From Capra hircus (taxonomy: Eukaryota; Chordata; Mammalia; Artiodactyla; Bovidae), in contig NC_030817.1 in the NCBI RefSeq assembly GCF_001704415.2, forward strand, positions 51,321,550-51,385,549: a DNA stretch of 64,000 nt. The letters are read 5' to 3'. The first letter of the stretch is position 1. Each line of letters begins with the position of its first letter. Shown here piece by piece: positions 43,745 to 54,166 of the stretch. Below the pieces are notes generated by a model. It had not been told where the DNA came from and searched no databases. It was given only the letters and a program-made list of their open reading frames with translations. The translations under genes and the position numbers were made by a program.

Positions 43745-44165
43745 TAACCTGCTGTGCACTGAGCACTTTTCTGGGAATCAGCATACAGAGAATGCCTAAG
43801 CCATAGTCCCTGCCCTCAAAAGGACCTTACAGCTGAGGGAAGCAGGTCTGAACACAACACGGTAGATGCCACACCTGGTGTGTAAACAAAATGCTTGGGA
43901 GCAAATCATTTTATTTATGTAACAGATACTTGTACAGTGACCTAATATGGGTGAGGTATAGCACTAGTAAGGACTTTTCTAATATTAATTTGTTTAATCC
44001 TCACAGCCCACTGGGATGGGTACTATTATTATCCCTTTGTACTGATGGGGAAACTAAGGTGAGTAAATAATTTGCCCAAGGTCACAGCCAATGAGCATCA
44101 GTGGTTCTGAGCCCACACTCCCTGGCTTCCCAAGCCCATGAGTCTAGCACTTGGTTACACTGCCT
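43745..44165. mobile_element. L2-like piece followed by minus-strand MIR
   Basis: 43745-43870 has gagcacttttctgggaatc and agtccctgccctcaaaagga, typical L2-like text. 43920-44165 is MIR in reverse: tttaatcctcacagcccact, gatggggaaactaaggtg, tttgcccaaggtcacagcca. Confidence 0.6.
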
Positions 44166-44171
44166 CTCAAA

Positions 44172-44314
44172 ACTTTCACTTTTCACTTTCCTGCACTGGA
44201 GAAGGAAACGGCAACGCACTCCAGAGTTCTTGCCTGGAGAATCCCAGGGACGGGGGAGCCTGGTGGGCTGCCGTCTATGGGGTCGCACAGAGTCGGATAC
44301 AACTGAAGCAACTT

Positions 44315-44344
<30 letters not shown>
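44172..44344 (+). mobile_element. Bov-A SINE (right monomer) with (AGC)10 tail
   Basis: It starts in the Bov-A2 linker (ttcacttttcactttcctgc), then ggagaaggaaacggcaacgc, gggctgccgtctatggggtc, aactgaagcaacttagc and about ten AGC repeats (44315-44344). 5'-truncated Bov-A2. The alanine/serine runs in frames here come from the AGC tract. Confidence 0.93.
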
Positions 44345-44346
<2 letters not shown>

Positions 44347-44724
44347 AACACCTCCTCCAAATGCAAAGATTCTTAACTGAAACCAGATGCAAATGGAACG
44401 TGCTGGCTGACAATGCTACAGAGCACAGAGAGGAAGTAACATATATGCAAAAACTTGAATGATGAGCAGGAGTGAACTAGGCTAATGGGGAGGAAATGAA
44501 AGGGTTGAAAGTCAAGGTTCTGGGTGGGGAAGGAGTAAGACATGTTCTAGGAACTGTGCAGAGCCACCCACCATGGCAGGAGAGTGTAGAGGAAGGAGGA
44601 GAGGAGCTCAAGGGGCAGCTGGAAGTGGGCAGGGACCACACCATCTGGCACTTTTGCTACACGCCAAGGGTTGTATGTGGTGGGTTCCCCAAGAATTCTA
44701 GGAGCCTATCAAAGAGCGTTGGTT
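44345..44724. other. Unique sequence
   Basis: About 380 bases, nothing recognised. Confidence 0.4.
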
Positions 44725-45040
44725 GGGCTTCCCAGATAACTCAGTTGGTAAAGAATCCACCTACAATTCAGGAGACCCCGGTTCAATTCTCTGGGTCGGG
44801 AAGATCGCTGGAGAAGGGATAGCCTATCCACTCCAGTATTCTTGGGCTTCCCTTGTGAGTCAGCTGGTAAAAGTCCACCTGCAATACAGGAGACCTGGGT
44901 TCGATCCCTGGGTTGGGAAGATCCCCTGGGGAATGGAAAGGCTACCCACTCCAGCATTCTGGACTAGAAAATTCCATCGACTGTATAGGCCATGATATCA
45001 CAAAGAGTCGGACATGACTGAGCAATGCCCTTAGCACACA
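44725..45040 (+). mobile_element. Bov-tA with two tRNA-derived heads
   Basis: A first head begins gggcttcccagataactcag and runs to ccactccagtattctt. At 44844 a second head begins gggcttcccttgtgagtcag and continues through the full Bov-A part to gagtcggacatgactgagca. This double-head layout is a known Bov-tA variant type or a SINE-into-SINE insertion. No target duplication separates the two. Confidence 0.9.
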
Positions 45041-45519
45041 CAGGGCAATACCAGCATCAGTTTTCATGATCTGCTGGTGTGTAGACTGGACTGGAAGGAA
45101 GCAAACGTGGAAGCAAGGACATCCATAGGGACGAAGGGAGAGCTGATATCCATTGGACGGGGGTGAGTGAAAGTGGGTTCAAGGGAGACTTAGGAGGCGA
45201 CACCAACAGGAAAAGGTGACTGACTATGAGGGATGAAGAGAGCAAAGTGTCCCTGGTGGCTCTAAAGATTCTAGGTACTCACAGGGTCGGGGAGCAGTGG
45301 GGACGGGCAGGCTGAGGGTAGAGTTTGGGGAGAAGGTCCCACACAACAACCACATGCACTGTTCCCCGCTCCCCTAGGTCACAGGCTGCTTCGGGGCTCC
45401 ATGGCTTCATACATGAGGAACCAAGTTTTCTGAGTGTCCTCTCCCTCCTTCTTCACCTGGAGAACTGCCCCGCTGAGAGCCGGCTTGAATGTCACTTCCT
45501 CCTCACACCTACAGGCACT
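45041..45519. other. Unique sequence
   Basis: No gene or confident repeat. Confidence 0.4.
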
Positions 45520-45665
45520 GAGCCCTGGGGCAGGTGCTGGCACAGTCCTTCTCCTTGAGCCTCACAGCATCCCTGCGAGGAAGCACTGCCATTCTCGTTT
45601 TACAGATTCCTGAGGCTCCCAGAAGGCCCCAGGTCAGCTGGTTAATCCGGCAGTAGGTGGGATAT
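45520..45665 (-). mobile_element. MIR fragment
   Basis: agcctcacagcatccctgcg, attctcgttttacagattcc, cccaggtcagctggttaat: minus-strand MIR, diverged. Confidence 0.6.
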
Positions 45666-46146
45666 CCCACAGCCACCCAGCGCTGCCTTCCCAGTGACAC
45701 TGCGGGAAGGGTGAGCTGGGCCTGGGGCCTCTTCTTCCCAAAGGCCCTGAGGTTTCTCACCACACAGATTAGAGATGCGAACCTGAGGAACAATGAGAAG
45801 TTCTGAACCCCACACCGAGGCTGTGAGGGGAGGCAACAGCAAGGAGCACAGATGAGAACCACTGGGCCCAAAGCAGGTATGCACCAAACATCACTCTTCT
45901 CTCCATCCCCAGAATTCTAGCAAAGTGCCTCCCAAGCATCAGATACCCAGGGTTTCTATGCTCTTCCCAGAAATAAATTCCAATAAACAGACAACCCACA
46001 GCATAACAAAGCACAGATGTTGTATCTTCTCTCCTGTTCCCTCGACATTGACCCTCTGTTGCATCCATGTCGCTTTCTCTCACCACTGTGGCTTTGCTCG
46101 CATCCATCCCTCTGGCCTCTCCTCTCTCTCCCCTTCACATGCCTGA
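45666..46146. other. Unique sequence
   Basis: Overlapping minus frames between 45509 and 46107 have no domain. Nothing recognised. Confidence 0.4.
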
Positions 46147-46356
46147 GTGAAAGTGTTAATGCTAAGTTGTGTCTGACTCTTTGTGACCCCACGGACTGTA
46201 GCCCCCAGGCTCCTCTGTCCATGGTATTCTCTAGGCAAAAATACTGGAGCAGGTAGCCATTCCCTTCTCTAGGGGATCTTCCTGATCCAGGGATTGAACC
46301 CAGGTCTCCCACATTGCAGGCACATTCTTTACCATCTGAGGCACCAGGGAAGCCTG
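46147..46356 (-). mobile_element. Bov-tA SINE
   Basis: Minus strand: ttaatgctaagttgtgtctg, gtattctctaggcaaaaata, ggggatcttcctgatccagg, gaggcaccagggaagcc. Complete. Confidence 0.94.
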
Positions 46357-46651
46357 GCTCGGTCCTATCCTGGCTAGGCCTCACAAAGCATCCTTTCTAC
46401 ATTTCTGCTGAGTGTAGGGTAACAAGCTGCCCCAGTTCTCCGGGACTAAGGGATTTCCTAGGTTGTTGGACGTCTGGTACTAAATCAGGGCAGTCCTATG
46501 GAAACCAGGGTGGTTAGGTGCTTGGTTGCTTGGATTGTGTCAGCTTCTTGCAAGCCTAACTAATGTCCAAGCTGTCTTGTATCCATTGGTTATATCTCCT
46601 CCTTTAAAGTAGACGTGACTTCTCAAGGTAAGGTTCTGTGCCTTGCTCATG

Positions 46652-46988
46652 CTTTTTTAAAAACTATTGATTGATTTGATTTTTTTGGCTGTGCTGAGTG
46701 CTGTTACAGGGCTTTTCTCTAGTTGCAGTGAATAGGGGCTGCTCTCTAGTTGCACGGGCCCTCATTGCGGCGGCCTGTTTTGTTGCAGATCACGGGTGTG
46801 TGGCCACAGTAGCTGTGGCATGTGGGCTCAGCAGTTCCAGCTGCCAGGCTCCAGAGCACAGGCTCAATAGCTGTGGCACGCGAGCTTTGCTGCTCTGCGG
46901 CATGTAGGATCTTCCTGGACCAGGGATCAAACCCGTGTGTCCTGAATTGGCAAGCAGATTCTTTACCCCTGAGCCATCAGTGAAGCCC
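46652..46988 (-). mobile_element. CHR-type SINE
   Basis: Minus strand: ttttttggctgtgctgagtg, ggcttttctctagttgcagt, catgtaggatcttcctggac, cagattctttacccctgagc, catcagtgaagccc. Flanking words cttgctcatgctt and cttgttcatcctt look like diverged target duplications. Confidence 0.9.
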
Positions 46989-47099
46989 TTGTTCATCCTT
47001 GATGTGTGCAGTCAGTGTTTGTGGAGTGAATGTATAATGTGAGCACAGACTCAGAGTGAGTGTTGTGAATGACTTAATCTCGCAGAATTCCAATACCCT

Positions 47100-47256
47100 T
47101 TTGTGTAAATGGGCCTAAACCTAATACCTGTACCCCAGAGGCTTGCTGTGAGGATTAAATGAAAAGAATGCATGTGCAATGCTCAGCAGAGTGCCTAGGA
47201 CATAGTAATACTCAGGAGACAGTAAATAGTAAACAATAGCTATTATTTTTAGTAAG
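47100..47256 (+). mobile_element. MIR SINE 3' part
   Basis: gaggcttgctgtgaggatta, aatgctcagcagagtgccta, ggacatagtaatactcagga: plus-strand MIR tail. Confidence 0.7.
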
Positions 47257-47403
47257 GGTAATATCGATAGCATTGCTTTTATTGGGCATTTAAAACTTTT
47301 AAAAATTAAAACACTGGTTAGTCAATCTGAGTGTTCCACCATGTTGCTGAAGCAAAAGACAATCCCTTAATAAATAACTTCTGGAAGATCTGTTATTTAA
47401 AAC

Positions 47404-47608
47404 TGTGGCTCAGTGGTAAAGAGTCTGCCTGCCAATGCAGGAGACTCGGGTTTGATCCCTGGTTCAGGAAGACCCCTAGAGAAGGAAATGGCAACCCACT
47501 CCAGTATTCTTGCCTAGGCAATCCCATGGACAGAAGAGCCTGGTGGGCTACAGTCCATGAAGTCACAAAGAGTTGGACATAGCTCACCAACTAAACAACA
47601 AAATCGTC
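47404..47608 (+). mobile_element. Bov-tA SINE
   Basis: Starts tgtggctcagtggtaaagag (first bases of the head missing), then ccactccagtattcttgcct, gagttggacatagctcacca, ctaaacaacaaaa tail. Target word atttaaaac at 47395-47403 and 47609-47617; a third copy at 47622-47630 shows a later 13-bp tandem duplication. Confidence 0.93.
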
Positions 47609-48209
47609 ATTTAAAACGACAATTTAAAACGACGATAGTTTGTTTCTCAACTATCAGCCAAATTATTTCCCACCTGATAGTTCTTGCTTCAGAACAGTGT
47701 GGCCCAAACAGGCTGACTAATTATAGCATTTCCAGAGCACATACGATCATTCAGAAGCGACTTTCTCAAGAGCTGGGACAGAAATAAATGAGCAATCAGC
47801 AGGTTTAACAAGATTTTCTTCCCCCACCCTACCCCCTGAACCCTTAACACATGAAGTTGATCCCAACAGTTATTTTAAGGAAATTCAGCTGAAGTATTCT
47901 TGGGGTTTGAGGCGATCTTGTGTGCACCCTGGATCCATCATGAATCCTGTTGTCCAGAGCATCGTGAGGGTGGCAGGGAGGCTGGAGGTCAGGAAAGCCA
48001 CGCTCCATCCTCAAATAGCCTGGGGCCTGGGACAGGTTACTCTGCAACCCAGAGTCTGTTTCCTCATCAGTAAAGCAAGAAAACAGTCTCATTTAATTTA
48101 GTCTTACTTAATTTCTAAGTCTCCCTCCAACTCAGGAATCAGATGGTTCTCAGAGGGAACACCCTGATTGGCCAATGAATTACATGTTGCCACCAAATGT
48201 TTCTATCTC

Positions 48210-48290
48210 CTTATCTATGCCATGCATCCTACATGCATGCATTTATTAAGCTCCTACTAGGTGCCAGGCACTATACTGGATGTTCCTAGT
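48210..48290. mobile_element. L2/MIR-like scrap
   Basis: ttattaagctcctactaggt, gccaggcactatactggatg is a typical L2/MIR phrase, too short for a firm family call. Confidence 0.4.
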
Positions 48291-48465
48291 AGTCACGCTC
48301 ATGTCCATCCCATCTTTACCACCTGTAGGAATGCATTGCTTCCAGAGTTAGGCTCCTTGGAAGTGAAATTGTTAATCACTTTTGTTGTGTACAACTCTTT
48401 GTGACCCCACAGGCTGTAGCCCGTCAGGCCCCTCTGTCCATGGGATTCTCCAGGCAAGAATACTG

Positions 48466-48843
48466 GAGTGGTGTGTGTATATATATATATATATATGATA
48501 TATAAGGTATATAACATACATAAGGTATATATATATAAGAAATTAAAAGTCACTCAGTCATGTCCAACTCTTTGCAACCCCATGGACTATACAGTCCATG
48601 GAATTCTCCAGGCCAGATTACTGGAGTGGGTAGCCTTTCCCTTCTCCACGGGATCTTCCCAACCCAGGGATCGAACTCAAGTCTCCCACATTGCTGGTGG
48701 ATTCTTTACCAGCTGAGCCATCAGGGAAGCCGTATATATGTATACTTATAGCAGATTCATATTGATGTTTGACAGAAAACAATAAAATTCTGCAAAGCAA
48801 TTATCCTTCAATTAAAAATAAATTTTTAATTTTTTTTTCAAAC
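48466..48843 (+). mobile_element. 5'-truncated L1 3' end nested in Bov-tA
   Basis: Begins with (TG)n(TA)n (48470-48500), then after an inner SINE gives cagattcatattgatgtttg, acagaaaacaataaaattct, gcaaagcaattatccttcaa, and an A/T-rich tail. This is the ruminant L1 end sequence, like that at 54770-54845. Confidence 0.8.
48541..48731 (-). mobile_element. Bov-tA SINE (inner), nested in the L1 end
   Basis: Minus strand: cactcagtcatgtccaactc, ggaattctccaggccagatt, gggatcttcccaacccaggg, gctgagccatcagggaagcc. Flanked by gtatatat words on both sides. The youngest member of this nest. Confidence 0.93.
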
Positions 48844-48956
48844 AGAATACTGAAACGGGTTGCCATGCCCTCCTCCAAGGGATCTTCCCAACCCAGGGAT
48901 CAAACCCACGTCTCCTGCATTGCAGGCAGATTCTTTATCATCTAAGCCACCAAGGG

Positions 48957-49714
48957 CTCCTTGGACAAGGAGCACTTAATCCCATTTCCCATTTCCTTCC
49001 CATCTTCAAAAACTTTCTCTGATCTGATCCATCCTCTGAAATATCTCAGAGCAATGACGCTCAGGCTTGAGGCCTTCAGTAAGGAACCAGGTCTTAGGGG
49101 AGGAAGAAGCTTCAGGACAGAAAAAAATCCTGGTTTTTTTTCTTTTTGACCTCTCATTTTCCAAGCTTAGAGCAAAATGACTATATAGATGAGCAAACCT
49201 CTTCTCCTTAACCATTCCTTTTGGCAATACCCAGGACCCTCTCTGAGAAGGCCACACCCCAGCATCCTCTGACAACCCAAGGATGAATTCCCTATCATAT
49301 CTTACTGTGGGAAGGAAAACAGGATTTAGCAGTCTTAGTTTCACCACTTGAGAAAAGCATTCATCTTGACTTCTATTTTTCTCATCTGCAAAATGCACAT
49401 GGTATTAATGGCAACTTGACAAAGCAGAGTGTGCATTTCAAAGTTCACCGTAAACCATTGAAACATTAACTGTGATCCCCAATGGCCTTCTTTACTTTAT
49501 GACGATACAGACCTGACCCTACAAATAAGATGAAGATGAACATCTCCAGAGTTTGAATGACATCAGAAATTTCCACCTGTCCAAAAGTATCTTCCCCATG
49601 TCCTAAAATTCAACTACTGGCAATTCACTCAAGCACCCTATCAGATAGCTTTGCCAGCTCTGACCTACCTACTTATCCTATGAAGAAAATTTATGTGAAT
49701 TGGAACCTCACCAT
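48957..49714. other. Unique sequence
   Basis: The minus frame at 49006-49398 and its plus counterparts have no domain. No repeat recognised. Confidence 0.4.
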
Positions 49715-49880
49715 GTCCCAGGCCCTTTGTGATACTTAATTCTTTTTTCACCCCACACCAATAGGTGAGACAGGGCTTATTACTTAATACACTTTAAAAC
49801 TTGGGAAACTGATCCTCAGAGAATTTAGGAAACTTGCTTAAGGGCTACGTGAGTGATGGTCAGGACTTAAGTTTGGGTGG
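49715..49880 (-). mobile_element. MIR fragment
   Basis: accaataggtgagacagggc, aaaacttgggaaactgatcc, cttgcttaagggctacgtga: minus-strand MIR, diverged. Confidence 0.5.
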
Positions 49881-51019
49881 GGTTGAGAGGGCAGCAGGCC
49901 CAGGGGAACATGCAGGGCAGCTGCCTGGGGAGGGAGGTGCGCAGGAGAGGCACACACCAGCACCAGGGTTGCTCAGCCACTGTACGACTTCCTCCAGCCC
50001 AGTGCCCCCAAACACCCAGGCCGCATCCACAAAGACCACCCAGCATTTCTGCCAAAAGAGAGAGAAAGGATGTTGATGCCGTTCATCTTCTGAAACAGCA
50101 TATCCCCTCTGGCTAATCTGGAAATATTATTTCCAGAGCTCTCGAATGCCCCTCTGTCACTGAGTGGGTGGATAGGCATCACGGATATTTGGCACCGCTG
50201 CTCCTCTAAAAGCCAGCACCATTCATTGGATAATTATCCTGTTGTCTTCTCACCTCAGGAGAAAATGCAAGACGCCCTCTTTCCAAATCTGGTCCATCAT
50301 GCCAGCAGCACTTGTATTTTTAGAAGCTGTTTTTCCCCAATAGTTTCACAGCCTCTAATCTGCCACTCTCTAGATGAATATAAATGAAAACACAACAATG
50401 AAATATGGAGAAATACTTTCTCTGATCATAATCTCCAGTCTCTGAACCCCAGGGCCAGGAGTGGGTGGAGCCCTGACTTGCCTCCAAAGCTATGTATGGG
50501 GAGAGGAAGGCAGTGAGGACAGGCATCACCCAGGGCCTTCTTGCTCTGATAAATGGCTGCCAACCAGCTATTAGGGAGGGCAGAAGCCCTTGCTAAAACT
50601 TCATGTCTCCAGGAGCCGGGAGCTGGGAAGCATAGAGGATTATAATTATACCCGGTGGAAGCCTGACCACAGCTCACCTGCCAAGCAAAGAGTAAGGAAG
50701 GAATGGTGTTCATAGGGGATTGGATTTCTACACAGCATCCTCGAAGTCATTTCTCAAACTTACCCTAGAATCTGGAGGTAAAGGAAAAAAATGTCCTTTA
50801 AGAACAGGTAAATGGAGCCCTGTCCAAAGAGAGAGCTGCCCAATCCTTAGCTCCTGAGAGCTGAGGCCTCAGGGGGACAGACATCTTGTCTACCCAACCC
50901 CACCCTGAAGGCCCAAGAAAACCCCAAAAGTGGAAGCTCAGAAGCTAGCATTTCAAGAGATGCCAGTGTCCACCCCCAAACAAGAAATAACAGTGGCTTA
51001 ATGCAGCAAGGCAATGCCA
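49881..51019. other. Unique sequence
   Basis: About 1.1 kb with no recognised repeat or gene. 49880-50060 is GC-rich with frames on both strands but no domain. Confidence 0.4.
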
Positions 51020-51385
51020 TAGAGTGGTTGTCACCTAGGTGTTTAGCCAGACAGCCTCAGGTTCTAATCCTGAATCTACTTCTTACTTGAAGAAGGAAAT
51101 GGCAACCCACTTGAAGAAGGAAATTGGCTGGGAAATCTCATGGACAGAAGAGCCTGGCGGACTACAGTCCATAGCGTTGCAGAGTCAGACATGACCAGGG
51201 CAGTAAACAGTAGTCTTACTAGCTGTCTCACTCTAGGCAAGTCTCTCAACTATTTTGAGCCTCCATTTCCCAGAAAGTAAAATGGAAAAAATTATATTAT
51301 CACCTTGGTTGTGAAGTTTAAGAGACAAAATGAACACGAAGTGCCCAGCAGACTATCTGGAATATATGAAATGCCAGGATATGTT
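51020..51385 (+). mobile_element. MIR SINE split by a Bov-A piece
   Basis: Left part (to about 51095) has gcctcaggttctaatcctga, atctacttcttact. Right part has ttactagctgtctcactcta, ggcaagtctctcaactattt, gagcctccatttcccagaaa. The word tcttact repeats at the junctions. Confidence 0.75.
51096..51209 (+). mobile_element. Bov-A fragment inside MIR
   Basis: gaagaaggaaatggcaaccc appears, then a partial repeat cttgaagaaggaaattggct, then gaaatctcatggacagaaga, gcctggcggactacagtcca, gtcagacatgacc. An internal deletion/duplication has shortened the usual middle. Confidence 0.85.
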
Positions 51386-52064
51386 TAATCTGTCCCTCTC
51401 AACCCCACCCCTATACACCAGAAAGCAAATTCCTGATGAATTACTAAGGGATATCTCTGCTAAATACTGATCACAGTTTTGCAACCAGCCATCAGGCAGC
51501 AGTGACTCCACAGTCCTGCCTCCCTGCTCCATATTTTAGCACCTGGCACAACTTCAGGGACCAGAAGCAGAGAACCAGGCTCGAATGGGAACTGACCCTT
51601 GCCTGACCAGGGACATGCAGCACTGACCCTCCCCTCATCCTGGGACTGACCACAGACTGTCCTAATAAGACGGTTGGAGCACCGTGGACTGTTTATCCCA
51701 GTGAGAGCTGGCCTGAAAACTGGGGCCCTCTCTGCCCACACTGTCATCCACGACCTGGGGGCTGGAGCCCAAGCTCTGTAGCTGCTTCTCTGACCAAGCT
51801 GGATACCTTGACACGGTCCCAGCAAGCAACAGAGCATCCATTGTTCAGCCCTCCCAGCCCCACAGAAGCACTTGGCCTGCCAAGTCCAGAAGACCCACCC
51901 AGATTCTAGCAGCAGAGAGAGACTCCCCAGCCTTCCACCCGGAAGCGCAGCTACCCTCACCCACATGGCCAGTGGCCCACTTGGCCCTCAGTGCCCGTAA
52001 GAAGCTCAAGTCCATCTGCTCTGCTATTTGTGAAGGGCAGGGAGGCAGGGTTGGGCAAGCAGAT
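51386..52064. other. Unique sequence with a 168-residue frame
   Basis: The minus frame 51460-51966 is the longest non-repeat frame in this part. It is rich in Gly, Ser and Trp, with no family signature and no visible splice context. I treat it as chance. Confidence 0.35.
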
Positions 52065-52462
52065 GAAACTTAAACTTACCCTCTGCTCATGGCCATGGAG
52101 ATATTATAGGCATTATTATTATTATTATATAGCTATAACATGGTAATATTACTATAACTAAATAGTACTGGCTCCGCATTTGGCTCAGACAGTAAAGAAT
52201 CCACCTGCAATGCAGGAAACCTGGGTTTGATCCATGGGTTGGGAAGAATCCCTGGAGAAGGGAATAGCTATCCACTCCAGTATTCTTGCCTGGGAAATCC
52301 CATGGACAGAGGAGCCTGGTGGGCTGCAGTCCACGGGGTCACAAAGAATTGGACACAACTGAAACTTAAACTTACTCTCCACTCATGGCCACGGAGATGT
52401 TATAGGCATTATTATTAAAGAGCTATAATATAATAATATTCCTCTAATTAACTAATACAACT
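52065..52462 (+). repeat. About 100-bp direct duplication flanking a SINE
   Basis: Copy 1 (52065-52167) and copy 2 (52361-52462) share gaaacttaaactta, ctcatggcc, then ggagat, ttataggcattattatt, and diverge toward their ends through AT-rich indels. The Bov-tA at 52168-52360 separates them. Confidence 0.85.
52168..52360 (+). mobile_element. Bov-tA SINE
   Basis: ctggctccgcatttggctca (altered head), gtaaagaatccacctgcaat, ccactccagtattcttgcct, gaattggacacaact. It ends just where the second copy of the flanking duplication begins. Confidence 0.92.
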
Positions 52463-52519
52463 AGAATTAGGGTCACTATAATATATTCAATTATAATATA
52501 AACATATAATGTAGCTATA

Positions 52520-52710
52520 ATAGCTAACATTTACTCTTACAAATAAGAGTAAGAGTGGCAAGTTTGTGCCAAACATTATTTTAGCCTAAACTCCCCACAT
52601 ACAAAGTAGGAACTATCATTCCATCCCATTTTAGAGATAAGGACAATCCAGAGAGGCTATACTATTTACCAAGACCACACAGTCCATAAGAGTCCAAATT
52701 CTCACTCAGG
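52520..52710 (-). mobile_element. MIR SINE
   Basis: gtgccaaacattattttagc, catcccattttagagataag, accaagaccacacagtccat: minus-strand MIR. Confidence 0.65.
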
Positions 52711-52914
52711 CAAAACACCATAATGTGGGCACCCAAACCTGCAGGCTGGTCCTGCTGGTGGCTGACTTCTCCAGACCAATCTAAGCACCTGGGAAACTTG
52801 CTCAGCCACACAAATGTCGCTTGCTCCACCTTTACCTAGTGCCTGAAATTGCCCTATTTGTGTTCCTTTGTTTTAAAGCTTCATCTTCTTCTTAAACCCA
52901 AATATTCCTTTTGG

Positions 52915-53103
52915 GTTTTTTAGAAATACTTATTTACTTATTTGGCTGTGCTGGGTCTTAGTTGCAGCACACAGCATCTTTCTCGTGGCAACATGTGAAC
53001 TCCTAGCCATGGCATGAGAGATCTATTTCCCTGACTAGGGATCAAACCCAGGACCCCTGCATCGGGAGCACAGTGCCTTGGTCACCAGACCAGGGAAATC
53101 CCC
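52915..53103 (-). mobile_element. CHR-type SINE, shortened
   Basis: Minus strand: tatttggctgtgctgggtct, tagttgcagcacacagcatc, ccctgactagggatcaaacc, caccagaccagggaaatccc. Flanks atattcctttt and agattcctttt match as target words. Confidence 0.88.
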
Positions 53104-53485
53104 AAAGATTCCTTTTAGACAGGATCAAAAGCCACCATCAGATGTCTAAGTCAAACTAATGAATAAGGCCTTTCCTCCAAGCAGCTCACTAAGAGCAGGA
53201 GAGAGGCCCTGAGCAGACCTGAAACATCACATCAAAGTGTATTTTTCCCCCATATGCCTTTTATTTCTCATGTATTTCCATTCTCCCCATCATCTAGAAA
53301 CTTCATGTTATCAAAAACTGATTTCATAAATGAACTCATGCTGAGAAGTTCTACCCATCTCTACCCACCCTAATGACACCCCACATCCTCATCAGACCCA
53401 AAGCATACCTCTAGACTCATCAGAGATTTTTTTTAGGAAAATGAATCCCATGTGATTAGGAAGTTCAGGTGAATAGCAAGTCACC
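53104..53485. other. Unique sequence
   Basis: Nothing recognised before the left arm of the inverted repeat. Confidence 0.4.
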
Positions 53486-53572
53486 AGAGCCAGGATCAGC
53501 ACTCTAGCTTCTTGACACCTATCCAGTCCTCCAACCAGCACTGTGGGAGTTCTAGAAAGAGGCATTTCCTAG
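53486..53572 (+). repeat. Inverted repeat, left arm
   Basis: agagccaggatcagcactct ... gaggcatttcctag. Its reverse complement recurs at 56009-56101 with 84 of 87 aligned bases identical and a 6-base tgacac unit missing from this arm. Similarity continues weakly for about 25 bases past the inner end. The outer part may derive from MIR. Confidence 0.93.
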
Positions 53573-54059
53573 AGAGAAAGTTCTCAGTGCCCTAAATGCC
53601 TGGAGTTAAACCGTTTTGAAGCTCAACTTTATTTCCACTAGAGTCATGTCACAAAATTGGAGGCATCATGGGGAACTAAGGAAAGCAGAGAAGCAATAAA
53701 GTCTCCATGTACACTGGACCCATATTTGAGTCTTGCCCAATACACATATATTAGGCCCTATACTTCTCAATTTAAAAAAAAAGGGGGGGCTACACTCCCT
53801 ATAAAAACACATTTTTTAAAAGGATGCTCCTTAAGTAGAGACTTCATTGCCCAGGGGTATTTTCCTTGTAAGAGGCCTGTGAAGGCAGCCATGGCTAACT
53901 GAAAGGGAGGTTTGTCACCTACGGTGGGATTCTGTTCCCTGGAACAGCCCAGGGAAGAAGAGGTTTCGAGAGATGAGGGGAGGGGCTCTGGCAGAGGTCA
54001 TCTTACCTTCTAGCATAGCAGGTGCAAAAGTTATCCACTGCCATGTAGCAAATGATTTC

Positions 54060-54120
54060 CAAGCCTAGCAGCTTAAAACAAATGGGGAGGGAGGTGGGAG
54101 GAAAGTTCAAGAGGGAGAGA

Positions 54121-54157
<37 letters not shown>

Positions 54158-54166
54158 CACCTATAG
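54060..54166 (+). mobile_element. L1 3' end, left part, with (TA)n
   Basis: ggggagggaggtgggaggaa, agttcaagagggagagaata is the ruminant L1 3' end, followed by a (TA)n run (54121-54157) and acacctatag. The right part is at 54770-54845. A BovB separates them. Confidence 0.8.

Larger units (their letters stand above)
48365..48956 (-). mobile_element. Bov-tA SINE (outer), split by an L1 3' end
   Basis: The left part (48365-48465) runs from attgttaatcacttttgttg to caggcaagaatactg. The right part (48853-48956) resumes aaacgggttgccatgccctc, ggatcttcccaacccaggga and ends gccaccaagg. The repeated word agaatactg (48457-48465 and 48844-48852) is the target duplication of the L1. Confidence 0.9.

Noticed and set aside
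44138..44413. Frames with Ser or Ala runs as homopolymer-containing proteins
   Set aside because: The runs are the AGC tail of a Bov-A SINE.
51460..51966. 168-residue minus-strand frame as a possible gene
   Set aside because: No domain, odd composition (Trp/Ser/Gly-rich), no splice or promoter context, and many chance frames of similar length are expected in 64 kb.
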